Assembly (NCBI RefSeq): GCF_014191495.1
Contig: NZ_JACHWR010000001.1
Location: 310,001-374,000, forward strand
Origin: Nocardioides soli
GTDB taxonomy: Bacteria > Actinomycetota > Actinomycetes > Propionibacteriales > Nocardioidaceae
Direction of reading: 5' to 3'
DNA length: 64,000 nt
Position 1 is the stretch's first letter. Each line of letters opens with the position of its first letter. The notes beneath the pieces were generated by a model. That model saw only the letters and a program-made list of their open reading frames with translations, searched no databases and was not told where the DNA came from. The translations under genes and the position numbers were made by a program. This document shows, in pieces, positions 42,579-50,485 of this stretch.

Positions 42579-42929
42579 TCAGGCCTCGCGGCGCTCCTTG
42601 ATCTTGGCCTTCTTGCCGCGGAGGTTGCGCAGGTAGTAGAGCTTCGCGCGGCGGACGTCACCACGGGTGACGACCTCGATCTGCTCGAAGATCGGCGAGT
42701 TCAGCGGGAAGGTCCGCTCGACGCCGACGCCGAAGGAGACCTTGCGGACGGTGAAGGTGCGGCCCACGCCGGCACCGTGGATGCGGATGACGACACCCTG
42801 GAACACCTGGATGCGGGACCGGTTGCCCTCGACGACCTTCACGTGCACCTTGACGGTGTCACCGGAGCGGAACTCCGGGAGGTCCGTGCGCTTGCTCGCG
42901 CTGCCGAGCTCGGCGATGACGTTGCTCAT
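42579..42929 (-). CDS. rplS: 50S ribosomal protein L19
   Basis: This 116-residue bL19 opens [20 protein letters not shown] and carries [31 protein letters not shown] and the C-terminal [25 protein letters not shown] ribosome binding site precedes the ATG. It follows trmD, as in most bacteria, but after a 189-bp gap with a long-range inverted repeat. Confidence 0.96.
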   Translation of the reverse strand: MSNVIAELGSASKRTDLPEFRSGDTVKVHVKVVEGNRSRIQVFQGVVIRIHGAGVGRTFTVRKVSFGVGVERTFPLNSPIFEQIEVVTRGDVRRAKLYYLRNLRGKKAKIKERREA

Positions 42930-43020
42930 TGTCTCTCCTCGCGAGTGCCACAGGTCAGCCGCGGTGCGGGGATGGCATGCAGTTGGACGGCCCAGCCTGG
43001 TGGCCGGCGGCGCCACGCTC

Positions 43021-43117
43021 CCCCTGTGGCAGGAGGTGGTGCGGAACCCCGTCGAAGAGTTACTCCGGGCGATCCCTGTTTGACCGGCTGGACCGAGGGT
43101 CAAGTCTGCCACAGGGG
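43021..43117 (-). promoter_or_regulatory. Long-range inverted repeat in the trmD-rplS gap (leader or attenuator)
   Basis: CCCCTGTGGCAG (43021-43032) is exactly inverse to CTGCCACAGGGG (43106-43117), enclosing 73 nt. The outer arm begins one base after the trmD stop. In the minus-strand transcript it would make a 12-bp stem upstream of rplS. It could be an L19-responsive leader or a terminator arm; no T-run is seen. Confidence 0.45.
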
Positions 43118-43118
43118 C

Positions 43119-44270
43119 TCAGGGCCGGGAAATCCGCTTGGTCATCCGGACCACGCCCGGGGCGATCTCGCCGCGGAGCCGGTAGCCGGCCTTCCGGTAG
43201 ATCCGCTGGTTGCGGGCGCTCCCGGCGCCCGTGAACAGTGCGTACGTCGTAGCCGCGGCGGGCGCCATCGCCTCGATCCGCTCCAGCAGCACGCGACCGA
43301 GGCCACGGCCGGCGAGGTCGGGGGCCACCATCAGCCGGCCGATCTCCCACAGGTCGTCGTCGAGGGAGGCGCGCACGGCGCCGACCAGGCGCCCCGCGGA
43401 GCGGGCGACCAGCACCGTGTCGCGCGCCAGCCACGCGCGTACGTCGTCGTGGGTCTCATGCAGCGCGGGGATCCGCACGCCGGGGTTGTCGTGCTCCTCG
43501 GCCACCCAGCAGGCCAGCTGCAGCACCAGCAGCTCACCGGAGTCGGCGAGCTCGGCGGGTCCGATCTCGACGTCGTCCATCAGCGTCGACGCCGCGACGA
43601 GGTCCGGTCGCCGCTGAGCCGTGCGCCGCACGGCCTGGTCGTGCCGCCACGCGGCGATCGCGGCGTGGTCGCCCGAGAGCAGCACCGGCGGCACGTCGTG
43701 CCCGCGCCACGAGGCGGGCTTGGTGAAGACGGGATACTCCAGCAACCCGTCCTCGTGCGACTCCTCCACGAGCGACGCGGCGTTGCCCATGAAGCCGGGG
43801 AGCAGGCGCACCACGGCCTCGGTGATCGCCAGCGCGGCGACCTCTCCCCCGTTGAGCACGTAGTCGCCGAGCGAGACCTCACACACCTCGGCCCGGGTGG
43901 CGACCTCGTCGACGACGCGCTGGTCGATGCCCTCGTAGCGCCCGCAGGCGAACACGATCCGCTCGCGGGTCGCCAGGTCGCGGGCGACCGCCTGCGTGAA
44001 GGGCCGCCCCGACGGCGTCGTGAACACGACCGTCGCCGGCCCCTCCGCCAGCAGCTCGTCGAACGCCTCGCCCCACGGCTCGGGCTTCATCACCATGCCC
44101 GCCCCGCCGCCGTACGGCGTGTCGTCGACGGTGCGGTGCCGGTCGTGGGTCCAGCCGCGCAGGTCGTGGACCCGGATGTCGACCAGTCCCTTCTCCCGGG
44201 CCCGGCCGGCGAGGGAGAGCTCCAGCGGGGCGAGGTACTCGGGGAAGATCGTGACGACGTCGATCCTCAC
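43119..44270 (-). CDS. trmD: tRNA (guanine37-N1)-methyltransferase fused to a GNAT domain
   Basis: Residues 1 to about 235 are complete Trm[57 protein letters not shown] (SAM knot) and [18 protein letters not shown]. It makes m1G37 in tRNA and prevents frameshifting. After a short linker a second domain of about 140 residues follows, a GNAT acetyltransferase with [29 protein letters not shown] (acetyl-CoA loop) and [15 protein letters not shown]. TrmD alone is about 230-250 residues. The ATG overlaps the rimM stop. Confidence 0.93.
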   Translation of the reverse strand: MRIDVVTIFPEYLAPLELSLAGRAREKGLVDIRVHDLRGWTHDRHRTVDDTPYGGGAGMVMKPEPWGEAFDELLAEGPATVVFTTPSGRPFTQAVARDLATRERIVFACGRYEGIDQRVVDEVATRAEVCEVSLGDYVLNGGEVAALAITEAVVRLLPGFMGNAASLVEESHEDGLLEYPVFTKPASWRGHDVPPVLLSGDHAAIAAWRHDQAVRRTAQRRPDLVAASTLMDDVEIGPAELADSGELLVLQLACWVAEEHDNPGVRIPALHETHDDVRAWLARDTVLVARSAGRLVGAVRASLDDDLWEIGRLMVAPDLAGRGLGRVLLERIEAMAPAAATTYALFTGAGSARNQRIYRKAGYRLRGEIAPGVVRMTKRISRP

Positions 44271-44818
44271 GAGTCGTCCTCCGGCAGCGGCGTCACGAGG
44301 CCGGGCCGGTCGGCGATCACGACCCGGCGCGCAGCGAGGTCGACCTCGGGCACGAGCGCCTTCACGAACGGCACCAGCGCGTCCCGCCCGTCGGGCGTCC
44401 GCACGCTCAGCAGGTCCTGGGCGCCGCCGTGCACCAGGCCGGTGACCTCGCCGAGCCCGGCGCCGGAGACGTCGTACGCCGCCAGCCCGACCAGCTGGTG
44501 GTCGTAGTACTCGTCGGGGTCCTCGGGGGTCTCGTCAGCCGCGATCGTGGCGTGCAGCAGGATGCCTCGCGCCGCCTCGGCGGCGTTGCGGTCCGGGATC
44601 TCCTCGAAGCGCACCAGCAACACCGACTGGTGCCACTTGGTGCTCGCGACCGTGAGCGTCCGGAGCGTGGACGCCGACCCCTTCGGGGGCTGCACGGCGA
44701 AGACCGCACCGCGCGCGAAGCGTCGCTCCGGCTCGTCGGTGCGCACGTCGATCGTGACGTCCCCACGGATGCCGTGCGGCTTGCCGATCCGGCCCACCAG
44801 CACCTCGATGGTCTCCAC
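44267..44818 (-). CDS. rimM: 16S rRNA processing protein RimM
   Basis: This 183-residue factor assists maturation of the 30S head and binds S19. The N-terminal barrel has [18 protein letters not shown], and the PRC-like C-domain has [24 protein letters not shown] and [26 protein letters not shown] at 44818 ([10 protein letters not shown]) gives the family N-terminus and has a GAGGAAG close upstream. It is coupled to trmD by a 4-nt overlap. Confidence 0.93.
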   Translation of the reverse strand: METIEVLVGRIGKPHGIRGDVTIDVRTDEPERRFARGAVFAVQPPKGSASTLRTLTVASTKWHQSVLLVRFEEIPDRNAAEAARGILLHATIAADETPEDPDEYYDHQLVGLAAYDVSGAGLGEVTGLVHGGAQDLLSVRTPDGRDALVPFVKALVPEVDLAARRVVIADRPGLVTPLPEDDS

Positions 44819-44893
44819 GTGCTTCCTCTCAGAAATGCCGAACGGGTGCCGCCCCCTGAGGGCGACACCCATTCAAGCGGTCGAACGGCGCGT

Positions 44894-45136
44894 TCAGCGA
44901 CGTCGGTCCACGTCGACGAAGTCGATCCGGGCACCGCCGCGTCCGGCGAGCGCCGAGATCACGGTGCGGAACGCCGTGGCGGTGCGACCGCCACGGCCGA
45001 TCACCTTGCCCAGGTCGTCGGGGTGCACGCGCACCTCGAGGATCGACCCGCGGCGCAGCTGCTTGTCTCGCACGCTCACGTCGTCGGGGTTGTCGACGAC
45101 ACCGCGCACCAGGTGCTCGAGCGCCTCGGCGAGCAT
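44894..45136 (-). CDS. khpA: KH-domain RNA-binding protein KhpA
   Basis: This 80-residue single KH-domain protein has the GxxG loop in VIGRGGRTATAFRTVI. It opens MLAEALEHLVRGVVDNPDDVSV. KhpA, often with KhpB, binds many RNAs and affects cell length and translation. It is encoded between rpsP and rimM as is typical; 5 nt separate it from rpsP. Confidence 0.93.
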   Translation of the reverse strand: MLAEALEHLVRGVVDNPDDVSVRDKQLRRGSILEVRVHPDDLGKVIGRGGRTATAFRTVISALAGRGGARIDFVDVDRRR

Positions 45137-45141
45137 GGCGC

Positions 45142-45678
45142 TCAGGACTCGGCCTTCTCGGCCGCGTCGGCGTCGGACTGCTCCGCGGCCTCGGCCTGCT
45201 CGGCGGCGACCTCCGGGGTCTCGTCCGCGGGGACCGGGGCGGTCTCCTCGGCGGCCGGGGCCTCCTCGGCGGGCTTCTCGTCGGCCTTCTTCTTGGCCGC
45301 CGACTTCTTGGTGACCGCGTCGCCCTTGGGCTCGCTCGCGGCCTCCTTGAGCGCCTCGTTGAAGATCGCCAGCTTGTCCGGCTTGGCCTCGGCGACCTTC
45401 AGGGTGCCCTCGGTGCCGGTGTAGCCCTTGAACTTCTGCCAGTCGCCGGTGATGGTCAGGATCTTGGTGACGGCGTCGGAGGGCTGCGCGCCCACACCCA
45501 GCCAGTACGCGACCCGGTCGGAGACGACGTCGATGTACGACGGGTTCTCCTTGGGGTGGTACTTGCCGATCTCCTCGATGACCTTGCCGTCGCGCTTCTT
45601 GCGCGAGTCGACGACGACGATGCGGTACTGCGGCACCCGGACCTTGCCCAGGCGCTTCAAGCGGATCTTGACGGCCAC
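45142..45678 (-). CDS. rpsP: 30S ribosomal protein S16 with acidic C-terminal extension
   Basis: The first roughly 85 residues are bS16 ([40 protein letters not shown]). Normal length is 80-90; this one is 178, with an extension rich in Lys then Glu/Ala/Pro ([18 protein letters not shown] and on). The tail begins near residue 110. It is the first gene of rpsP-khpA-rimM-trmD-rplS and faces a divergent membrane-protein gene across 179 bp, where its promoter should lie. Confidence 0.95.
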   Translation of the reverse strand: MAVKIRLKRLGKVRVPQYRIVVVDSRKKRDGKVIEEIGKYHPKENPSYIDVVSDRVAYWLGVGAQPSDAVTKILTITGDWQKFKGYTGTEGTLKVAEAKPDKLAIFNEALKEAASEPKGDAVTKKSAAKKKADEKPAEEAPAAEETAPVPADETPEVAAEQAEAAEQSDADAAEKAES

Positions 45679-45857
45679 GTTTGTGGTGTCTCCTCGGAAG
45701 TTGTGTGTGGTGAGGACCCGCGGACCGGGTGGGGACCAGGAGCGGTGTCCTCGATGGGCTCTGCGTCGTCCGGATGAGAGGGTCCGGGCGCGCAGGACTC
45801 AGCCGCCAAGTCTGCCAGACGCGACACCGGTCGAGAAAATCGGGCAGAGTCGGTCGC

Positions 45858-46505
45858 ATGACCACGCCGCCGAGCCAGCCGCCGCCGTCGTACCCGGTGC
45901 CGTCGGGCTACCCGCCGGGCCAGCCGCCGCGTCCCCAGAAGTATCGCCCGAGCTGGGTGTGGTTCCTGGTCGGTGCCGGCCTGATCGTCGTCGGCGGGGT
46001 CGCCGCCGTCGGGCTGTTCATCTGGACCCTGGCGGCGTTCTTCACCACCGATGCCCGCGTGCCCATCGACGGCCGGCCGCACACCGTCACCGTCGACACC
46101 GACGGCGACCGGATGCTGTGGCGCTCCGACGACGTGTTCGACCCCGGCTGCCGGGTGGTCGACACGGCCACCGGCGAGGAGATCCGGCTGCGCCCCGTGA
46201 CCAGCCAGTTCACCCGCGACACCGGTGACGGCGACTTCGTGGCGGCGTACCGCTTCGCTCCAGGCTCCGGAGAGCTCGAGGTCACCTGCAACGCGACGCC
46301 CGGCGCCAACCTCGGTTCCGAGGACCGGCTCGGCGATCCCGACGACCGCCAGGTGGTCATCGGGCCGGCCCCGACGGTCGGCGGCTTCGTCGGCGGGCTG
46401 ATCGCGACGGTCGCGGTGGGCGGCCTGCTCGGGCTGCTGGGCCTGGCGACGCTGATCGTCAACGGCGTGCTCTGGGCGACCCGGCCGGCGCGGCCGAAGT
46501 CCTGA
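45858..46505 (+). CDS. Membrane-anchored protein, unknown function
   Basis: The 215-residue protein has a Pro-rich cytoplasmic N-tail (PPSQPPPSYPVPSGYPPGQ), a first membrane segment (VWFLVGAGLIVVGGVAAVGLF), an extracellular domain of about 110 residues with two Cys (DPGCRVVDT and LEVTCNA) that could pair, and a C-terminal membrane segment (GGLIATVAVGGLLGLLGLATL). I do not recognise a named family. CAGAGT lies 7 nt before the ATG. It opens a plus-strand accessory stretch and is followed 33 nt later by the response regulator gene. Confidence 0.75.
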   Translation: MTTPPSQPPPSYPVPSGYPPGQPPRPQKYRPSWVWFLVGAGLIVVGGVAAVGLFIWTLAAFFTTDARVPIDGRPHTVTVDTDGDRMLWRSDDVFDPGCRVVDTATGEEIRLRPVTSQFTRDTGDGDFVAAYRFAPGSGELEVTCNATPGANLGSEDRLGDPDDRQVVIGPAPTVGGFVGGLIATVAVGGLLGLLGLATLIVNGVLWATRPARPKS

Positions 46506-46525
46506 CAGGACGCCGGATCGTTTGT

Positions 46526-46531
46526 GATACT
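46526..46531 (+). promoter_or_regulatory. -10 box of a probable leaderless promoter for the response regulator
   Basis: GATACT ends 7 nt before the GTG at 46539. The alternative GTG at 46524 would overlap this box, which favours 46539. Confidence 0.45.
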
Positions 46532-46538
46532 CCGTCGC

Positions 46539-47459
46539 GTGTCTGATGCCTCGGGGAACGCGCGGCCGACCGCCCTGATCATCGAGGACGACCGCGACAC
46601 CATCGACCTGCTGGAGGTCGTGCTGGCCCAGGCCGGCTTCGCCGTGCTCAGCGCCGGCGACGCGGCGACCGGCATCGCGCTCGCCCAGCAGCACCAGCCG
46701 GTGCTCGCCACCATCGACGTGACGATGCCCGAGATGGACGGCCTCGAGGCCACCCGGCGGATCCGCGAGTTCAGCTCGGCGTACATCGTCATCATCAGCA
46801 GCCGCTCCCAGGAGGCCGACATCCTCGCCGGCTTCGACGCCGGTGCCGACGACTACGTGCCCAAGCCGATCCGCCCGGTCGAACTGCGGGCCCGACTGGC
46901 CGCGGTCGCGCGCCGGCCGGTGACCGAGATCGTCGGCGGGACCGCCGAGACCGGCTGGGCGCCGGCGGCGGAGGACGCGGAGCGTTCGGCGTTCCTGCGC
47001 CAGGTCGCCGCCGGGCAGCCCGTCGGCGCCGAGCCGGAGCCCGACGACGAGGACACCGGGCACGACGGCCGCGAGGGCATGCTCGAGGTCGGCATGCGGT
47101 TCGTCGGCGGCTGGATCGAGTTCCGCGGGCTGCGGATCAATCCGGCGCGCGGCATCGTCGTCGTCGACGACCGCCTCGTCGACCTCCCGCAGGAGCAGGT
47201 CGACCTGCTGGAGGTCCTGATGTACGCCGGCAGCCGGACGCTGAGCGCCCGCCAGCTCGCACTGCGGATGCGTGGGCAGACCGAGCAGACGGCGACCACC
47301 ACCCACCGCCAGGACGAGCGGTGGATCGACGCGCTGATGACGGGCCTGCGGCTGGGGGTCAAGGACGACGGCCCGCGGCCGCGCTGGTTCGCGGTGCTGC
47401 CCCGGAGCAAGTACCGCCTGGTCCGGCCGGCGGCTCCGTCAGCAGATCCGTCCGCGTAG
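46539..47459 (+). CDS. Orphan response regulator with receiver and OmpR-like domains
   Basis: The 306-residue protein opens with a receiver domain: ALIIEDDRDTIDLLEVVL (acidic pair), the phospho-acceptor Asp in TIDVTMPEMDG, IVIISSRSQEADIL and the lysine of DDYVPKPIRP. After a long acidic linker (EPEPDDEDTG) the C-terminal half, with FRGLRINPARGIVVVDDRLVDLP then EQVDLLEVLMYAGSRTLSARQL, resembles the winged-helix DNA-binding domain of the OmpR family, ending PRSKYRLV. No histidine kinase gene is adjacent. Its end overlaps the convergent amidohydrolase gene by 21 nt. Confidence 0.85.
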   Translation: MSDASGNARPTALIIEDDRDTIDLLEVVLAQAGFAVLSAGDAATGIALAQQHQPVLATIDVTMPEMDGLEATRRIREFSSAYIVIISSRSQEADILAGFDAGADDYVPKPIRPVELRARLAAVARRPVTEIVGGTAETGWAPAAEDAERSAFLRQVAAGQPVGAEPEPDDEDTGHDGREGMLEVGMRFVGGWIEFRGLRINPARGIVVVDDRLVDLPQEQVDLLEVLMYAGSRTLSARQLALRMRGQTEQTATTTHRQDERWIDALMTGLRLGVKDDGPRPRWFAVLPRSKYRLVRPAAPSADPSA

Positions 47460-48512
47460 CACGACACAGGCCGGGCGGAGCAGCACGGACAGGTCGGCCA
47501 GCGGATCGGCGTCGTAGACGACGAAGTCCGCCGGCGCGCCCTCGGCCAGGTCGGCGTTCCAGCCGAGCCACTCGCGGGCGCGCCACGACGCCGCGCCGAG
47601 CGCGTAGTCGCGCGGCAGCCCCATCGCGGCCAGCCCGATTACCTCGCCGGCCAGGTTGCCGTGGCGGCTGACCCCGCCGTTGTCGGAGCCCGCGTAGAGC
47701 GGCACCCCCGCGTCGTACGCCGCCATCAGCGTCTCGCGGCGGCGCACGAAGAGATCGGTCATGGTGCGGGAGTACGCCGGGAACCGCTCGCGCCCCGACC
47801 AGGCGTACTCGGGGAACTTCTCGGTCTGCATGACGGTCGGCACCAGCGCCACCTGCCGCTCGACCATCTGCGCGAGGTGGCTCTCGTCGAGGCCGGTGCC
47901 GTGCTCGATGCAGTCGATGCCGGCCGCCAGCACGCTGGTGAGGACGTCGCTGCCGAAGCAGTGGGCGGTCACCTTCGCGCCGTGCTCGTGGGCGACGCGG
48001 ATCGCCGCCGCGAAGTCGTCGGCCGGGAACGATGGCATCAGGTCGCCGTCCTCGCGGGAGATCCAGTCACCCACCAGCTTCACCCAGCCATCGCCGCGCT
48101 GGGCCTCCTGGGCGACGTACGCCGCGAGGTCCGCCGGCTCGACCTCGTGGGCGTAGTCGCGCAGGTAGCGCTTGGTGCGCGCGATGTGTCGGCCGGCGCG
48201 GATCAGCCGCGGCAGGTCCTCGCGCTCCTGGATCCAGCGGGTGTCGACCGGGGACCCGCAGTCGCGGATCAGCAACGCGCCGCCGTCGCGATCCTCGATC
48301 GCCTGCTGCTCGGTCTCCTCGTCGCTGATCGCACCGTGCTCCCCCAGGCCGAGGTGGCAGTGGGCGTCGACCAGGCCGGGCACGATCCAGCCGTCGACCG
48401 CCCGCTCGGCACCGGCGACCGGCTCGTAGGTGATCGCGCCGTCCACGACGTACAGCTCACGGGGTTCGCCGTCGGGCAGGACCGGACCGGAGAACTTCAG
48501 TGCAGCAGCCAT
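47439..48512 (-). CDS. Amidohydrolase-family protein
   Basis: The 357-residue TIM-barrel hydrolase shows IVPGLVDAHCHLGLG (HxH), DGWVKLVGDW (a Lys that may be carboxylated), HGAKVTAHCFGSD, IDCIEHGTGLDE and YAGSDNGGVSRHG (metal Asp). The layout resembles imidazolonepropionase-like or dipeptidase-like amidohydrolases; substrate unknown. It differs from the longer YtcJ-type gene at 11.7-13.3 kb. It is convergent with the response regulator gene. Confidence 0.82.
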   Translation of the reverse strand: MAAALKFSGPVLPDGEPRELYVVDGAITYEPVAGAERAVDGWIVPGLVDAHCHLGLGEHGAISDEETEQQAIEDRDGGALLIRDCGSPVDTRWIQEREDLPRLIRAGRHIARTKRYLRDYAHEVEPADLAAYVAQEAQRGDGWVKLVGDWISREDGDLMPSFPADDFAAAIRVAHEHGAKVTAHCFGSDVLTSVLAAGIDCIEHGTGLDESHLAQMVERQVALVPTVMQTEKFPEYAWSGRERFPAYSRTMTDLFVRRRETLMAAYDAGVPLYAGSDNGGVSRHGNLAGEVIGLAAMGLPRDYALGAASWRAREWLGWNADLAEGAPADFVVYDADPLADLSVLLRPACVVLRGRIC

Positions 48513-48780
48513 GCCCGGACGCTACCGCCTGCGGTGGCCGGCGCCGGCCCCGCCGTCCCACCGATCGCCGCACGCCGCCCAGGCCCGCGCGCGTCATCAG
48601 GGCCCCGCCTGAGCCGCTAGCAACAGCTTGTCGATGTCGCGCAGCGGCGCGGTCGGCTTGTGGTCACGGTCGGTGACGCGCTTACCGGGTTTGTGTGGTC
48701 GCCGTGGGTGGGGGTTACGGGGGGTGGTTGCGGCTGCTGGGCGGCTTGCGGTCTGCTCGGGTCGACCGGGTCGGCCCGGG
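48513..48780. other. Intergenic region between amidohydrolase and DUF222-HNH genes
   Basis: No gene is supported in these 268 bp. The minus strand has an open frame ending RDIDKLLLAAQAG that runs out of phase under the HNH gene; its codon use is not coding-like. It may be decayed sequence. Confidence 0.35.
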
Positions 48781-50121
48781 TCAGGCGGCGGCGTATTCGA
48801 TGACGAAGTCGGGGTAGTGGAGTTCGCGTCGGATCCGAGGTACGACGCGGCTGGGTGTGGGTGCGCGTGGTGCTGTTGATCGGATCGTGTGGCCGGTGGG
48901 CAGGGTGGTCTCGACGACGTGCTGATCGGGTGGCCCGGCCAGTGGTCTGGCTCGCCAGCCGGGGGCTTGTTTGGTGTGGTTGCACTGCTCGCACAGGCCT
49001 TGGCCGTTGATCGCGGAGGTGGGGCCACCGTCGGCGTGGTCGGTGATGTGGTCGTGGTGGCGGACCGGGGCGTTGCACCAGGGGGTGCGACAGGTCTGGT
49101 CGCGGAGCTCGAGGAACAGGCCGAGGGCCTTGGGGAACGCCCGGGCCTTCGATTCCATCGCGACGAGGGTGCCGGTCTCGGGGCGGGCGTAGAGCCGCCG
49201 CAGCGCCACCCGCGCCACCCGCGCCGCCTGCGCGTGGGCGAGGGCGGTGGCGGTGAGGTGACGGGCGTGGTCGGCGGTCAGGGGGCCGTAGCCGGTGAGC
49301 CAGGCGGGCTGGTGTCCGCCGGCGAGGAGGGTGTGGTCGGAGACGGTCAGGTTGATCGTGACCGGGACCGCCTCCGCGGTGGCTTGTCCGGTGATCAGGG
49401 TGACGAGGGTGTCGGTCATCACCTGCCGGCGTGATCTCGGGTCGCCTTGGGCACGGGCGGAGTCGGCGGCCCGGGTCAGGGTGGCGTAGACGGCGACGCC
49501 CTGGGCGACCGGGAGCAGTACCGAGAGCCGGGCCATCGTGTCCGGCGCGGGCCGCAGGCTCACGTGCCGGTCGGCCTCCGCCTTCGCGCGGCGGTCGACC
49601 ACCGCGGCCGGATCCAGACCGGCGACCAGCGCCCGGGTCTGCGCGATCAGGCGTCGGTCGCCCCACCCCTCGAACCGATACGCGCCCTGGTTGTCGGGGG
49701 CGCAGAGCTCGGCGTCCACGCGGGCCCGGTGTCCGGGCTGGAGGCAGGCGGTCTCCCGGGCGATCAGGATCGCCCGCCACTCCGACACCACCCCGGCCGC
49801 CAGGGCGGCCTCGGTGTGCGGGAGCTCGGTCAGGGCGTGCGCGAACCCCAACAACCGCGTGCCACGGGCGGGGGACTCCCGGCGGGCGTAGGCCACCAGA
49901 CCGGGCACGTCCCGCCCCCGCCGCGCGACCGGCACCCCCTGGTCGGCGTGCCGGGCCCTCACACGGGCATCCAGTGCCCGGGTCAACCGCGCCTGGACCG
50001 CGCAGGCGCGGGCCTTGGCGTCCTCGAGGGCGCGGATCGCGTCCACCAGCTCCGCCTCGCTCATCCCCGACACATCGGACACGTCACCGGCCCGGAGGTC
50101 GGTGACGGGAGCGCTGGCCAT
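48781..50121 (-). CDS. DUF222 domain HNH endonuclease (13E12-type)
   Basis: This 446-residue protein has an N-terminal DUF222 domain (ELVDAIRALEDAKARACAVQARLTRAL and following helices) and a C-terminal HNH nuclease motif (CRTPWCNAPVRHHDHITDHADGG, then GLCEQCNHTKQ). The family is multicopy in actinobacteria and includes the mycobacterial 13E12 repeat proteins, some of which are LexA-controlled. Here a perfect SOS box abuts the -10 region. The ATG at 50121 lies 5 nt behind a TAGAAT box, fitting a leaderless message. Targets are unknown. Confidence 0.87.
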   Translation of the reverse strand: MASAPVTDLRAGDVSDVSGMSEAELVDAIRALEDAKARACAVQARLTRALDARVRARHADQGVPVARRGRDVPGLVAYARRESPARGTRLLGFAHALTELPHTEAALAAGVVSEWRAILIARETACLQPGHRARVDAELCAPDNQGAYRFEGWGDRRLIAQTRALVAGLDPAAVVDRRAKAEADRHVSLRPAPDTMARLSVLLPVAQGVAVYATLTRAADSARAQGDPRSRRQVMTDTLVTLITGQATAEAVPVTINLTVSDHTLLAGGHQPAWLTGYGPLTADHARHLTATALAHAQAARVARVALRRLYARPETGTLVAMESKARAFPKALGLFLELRDQTCRTPWCNAPVRHHDHITDHADGGPTSAINGQGLCEQCNHTKQAPGWRARPLAGPPDQHVVETTLPTGHTIRSTAPRAPTPSRVVPRIRRELHYPDFVIEYAAA

Positions 50122-50126
50122 GCCTC

Positions 50127-50132
50127 ATTCTA
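50127..50132 (-). promoter_or_regulatory. -10 box of the HNH gene, abutting the SOS box
   Basis: TAGAAT on the minus strand ends 5 nt before the ATG and directly adjoins the LexA-type palindrome. Confidence 0.6.
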
Positions 50133-50148
50133 TCGAACAATTGTTCGA
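50133..50148 (-). promoter_or_regulatory. LexA/SOS box upstream of the DUF222-HNH gene
   Basis: TCGAACAATTGTTCGA is a perfect palindrome fitting the actinobacterial LexA consensus TCGAACnnnnGTTCGA at every fixed base. It lies between the -10 box and the expected -35 region of the HNH gene, so LexA binding would block transcription until DNA damage. This is a strong sequence match; binding itself is inferred. Confidence 0.85.
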
Positions 50149-50189
50149 TCACACAAGGGGTTGGGCGGCGAATTCCGCCCAGGTTCGGA

Positions 50190-50230
50190 GTGGTTTCGAG
50201 ACAGGCGCTAGCGCGCCTTCCTCAACCACC
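50190..50230. repeat. Dispersed palindromic repeat, copy 4
   Basis: This copy runs from GTGGTTTCGAGACAGGCG through GCTAGCGC to CTTCCTCAACCACC and is the inverse of copy 2 at 10109. It is one of several in the MFS-HNH intergenic region. Confidence 0.9.
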
Positions 50231-50254
50231 GTGCTCGGCGGGAGGCTCGGCGAC

Positions 50255-50295
50255 GGTGGTTGAGGAGGTTGCGCTAGCAACCGTCTCGAAACCCA
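50255..50295. repeat. Dispersed palindromic repeat, copy 5 (inverted)
   Basis: GGTGGTTGAGGAGGTTGCG...GTCTCGAAACCC, in opposite orientation to the copies on either side. The centre is GCGCTAGCAAC, so its inner arms have changed in a compensating way (GGTTGCG/GCAACC). Confidence 0.85.
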
Positions 50296-50332
50296 CGCAC
50301 CCACCGCGGATGCCGACACTCCCCGCGGGACT

Positions 50333-50374
50333 GGTGGTTTCGAGACAGGCGCTAGCGCGCCTTCCTCAACCACC
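50333..50374. repeat. Dispersed palindromic repeat, copy 6
   Basis: It opens GGTGGTTTCGAGACAGGCG and ends CTTCCTCAACCACC, identical to copy 4 over its length. It is followed directly by four tandem half-units. Confidence 0.9.
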
Positions 50375-50470
50375 GTGGGCGCGCCTTCCTCAACCACCGT
50401 GGGCGCGCCTTCCTCAACCACCGGGCGCGCGCCTTCCTCAACCACCGGGCGCGCGCCTTCCTCGACCACC
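50375..50470. repeat. Four 24-bp tandem half-units of the palindromic repeat
   Basis: Units of 24 bp (GTGGGCGCGCCTTCCTCAAC plus CACC, later GGGCGCGCG...) repeat four times. Each is only the 3' half of the full element. The last has one change (CTCGACCACC). They end 15 nt before the MFS stop codon. Confidence 0.9.
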
Positions 50471-50485
50471 CGATCGCCGCGCCGG

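Noticed and set aside
44883..44895. GAACGGCGCGTTC as a second SOS box
   Set aside because: The spacer between GAAC and GTTC is five bases, not four, and it lies at the end of khpA rather than in a promoter.
48597..49028. Separate small gene on the minus strand under the HNH gene
   Set aside because: It runs out of frame within the HNH coding region and has shadow-like composition (Pro/Arg/Thr-rich) without a domain.
50375..50470. CRISPR-like or plasmid iteron array
   Set aside because: The 24-bp units have no spacers and are half-copies of a palindromic repeat found elsewhere in the window; no replication gene is near.
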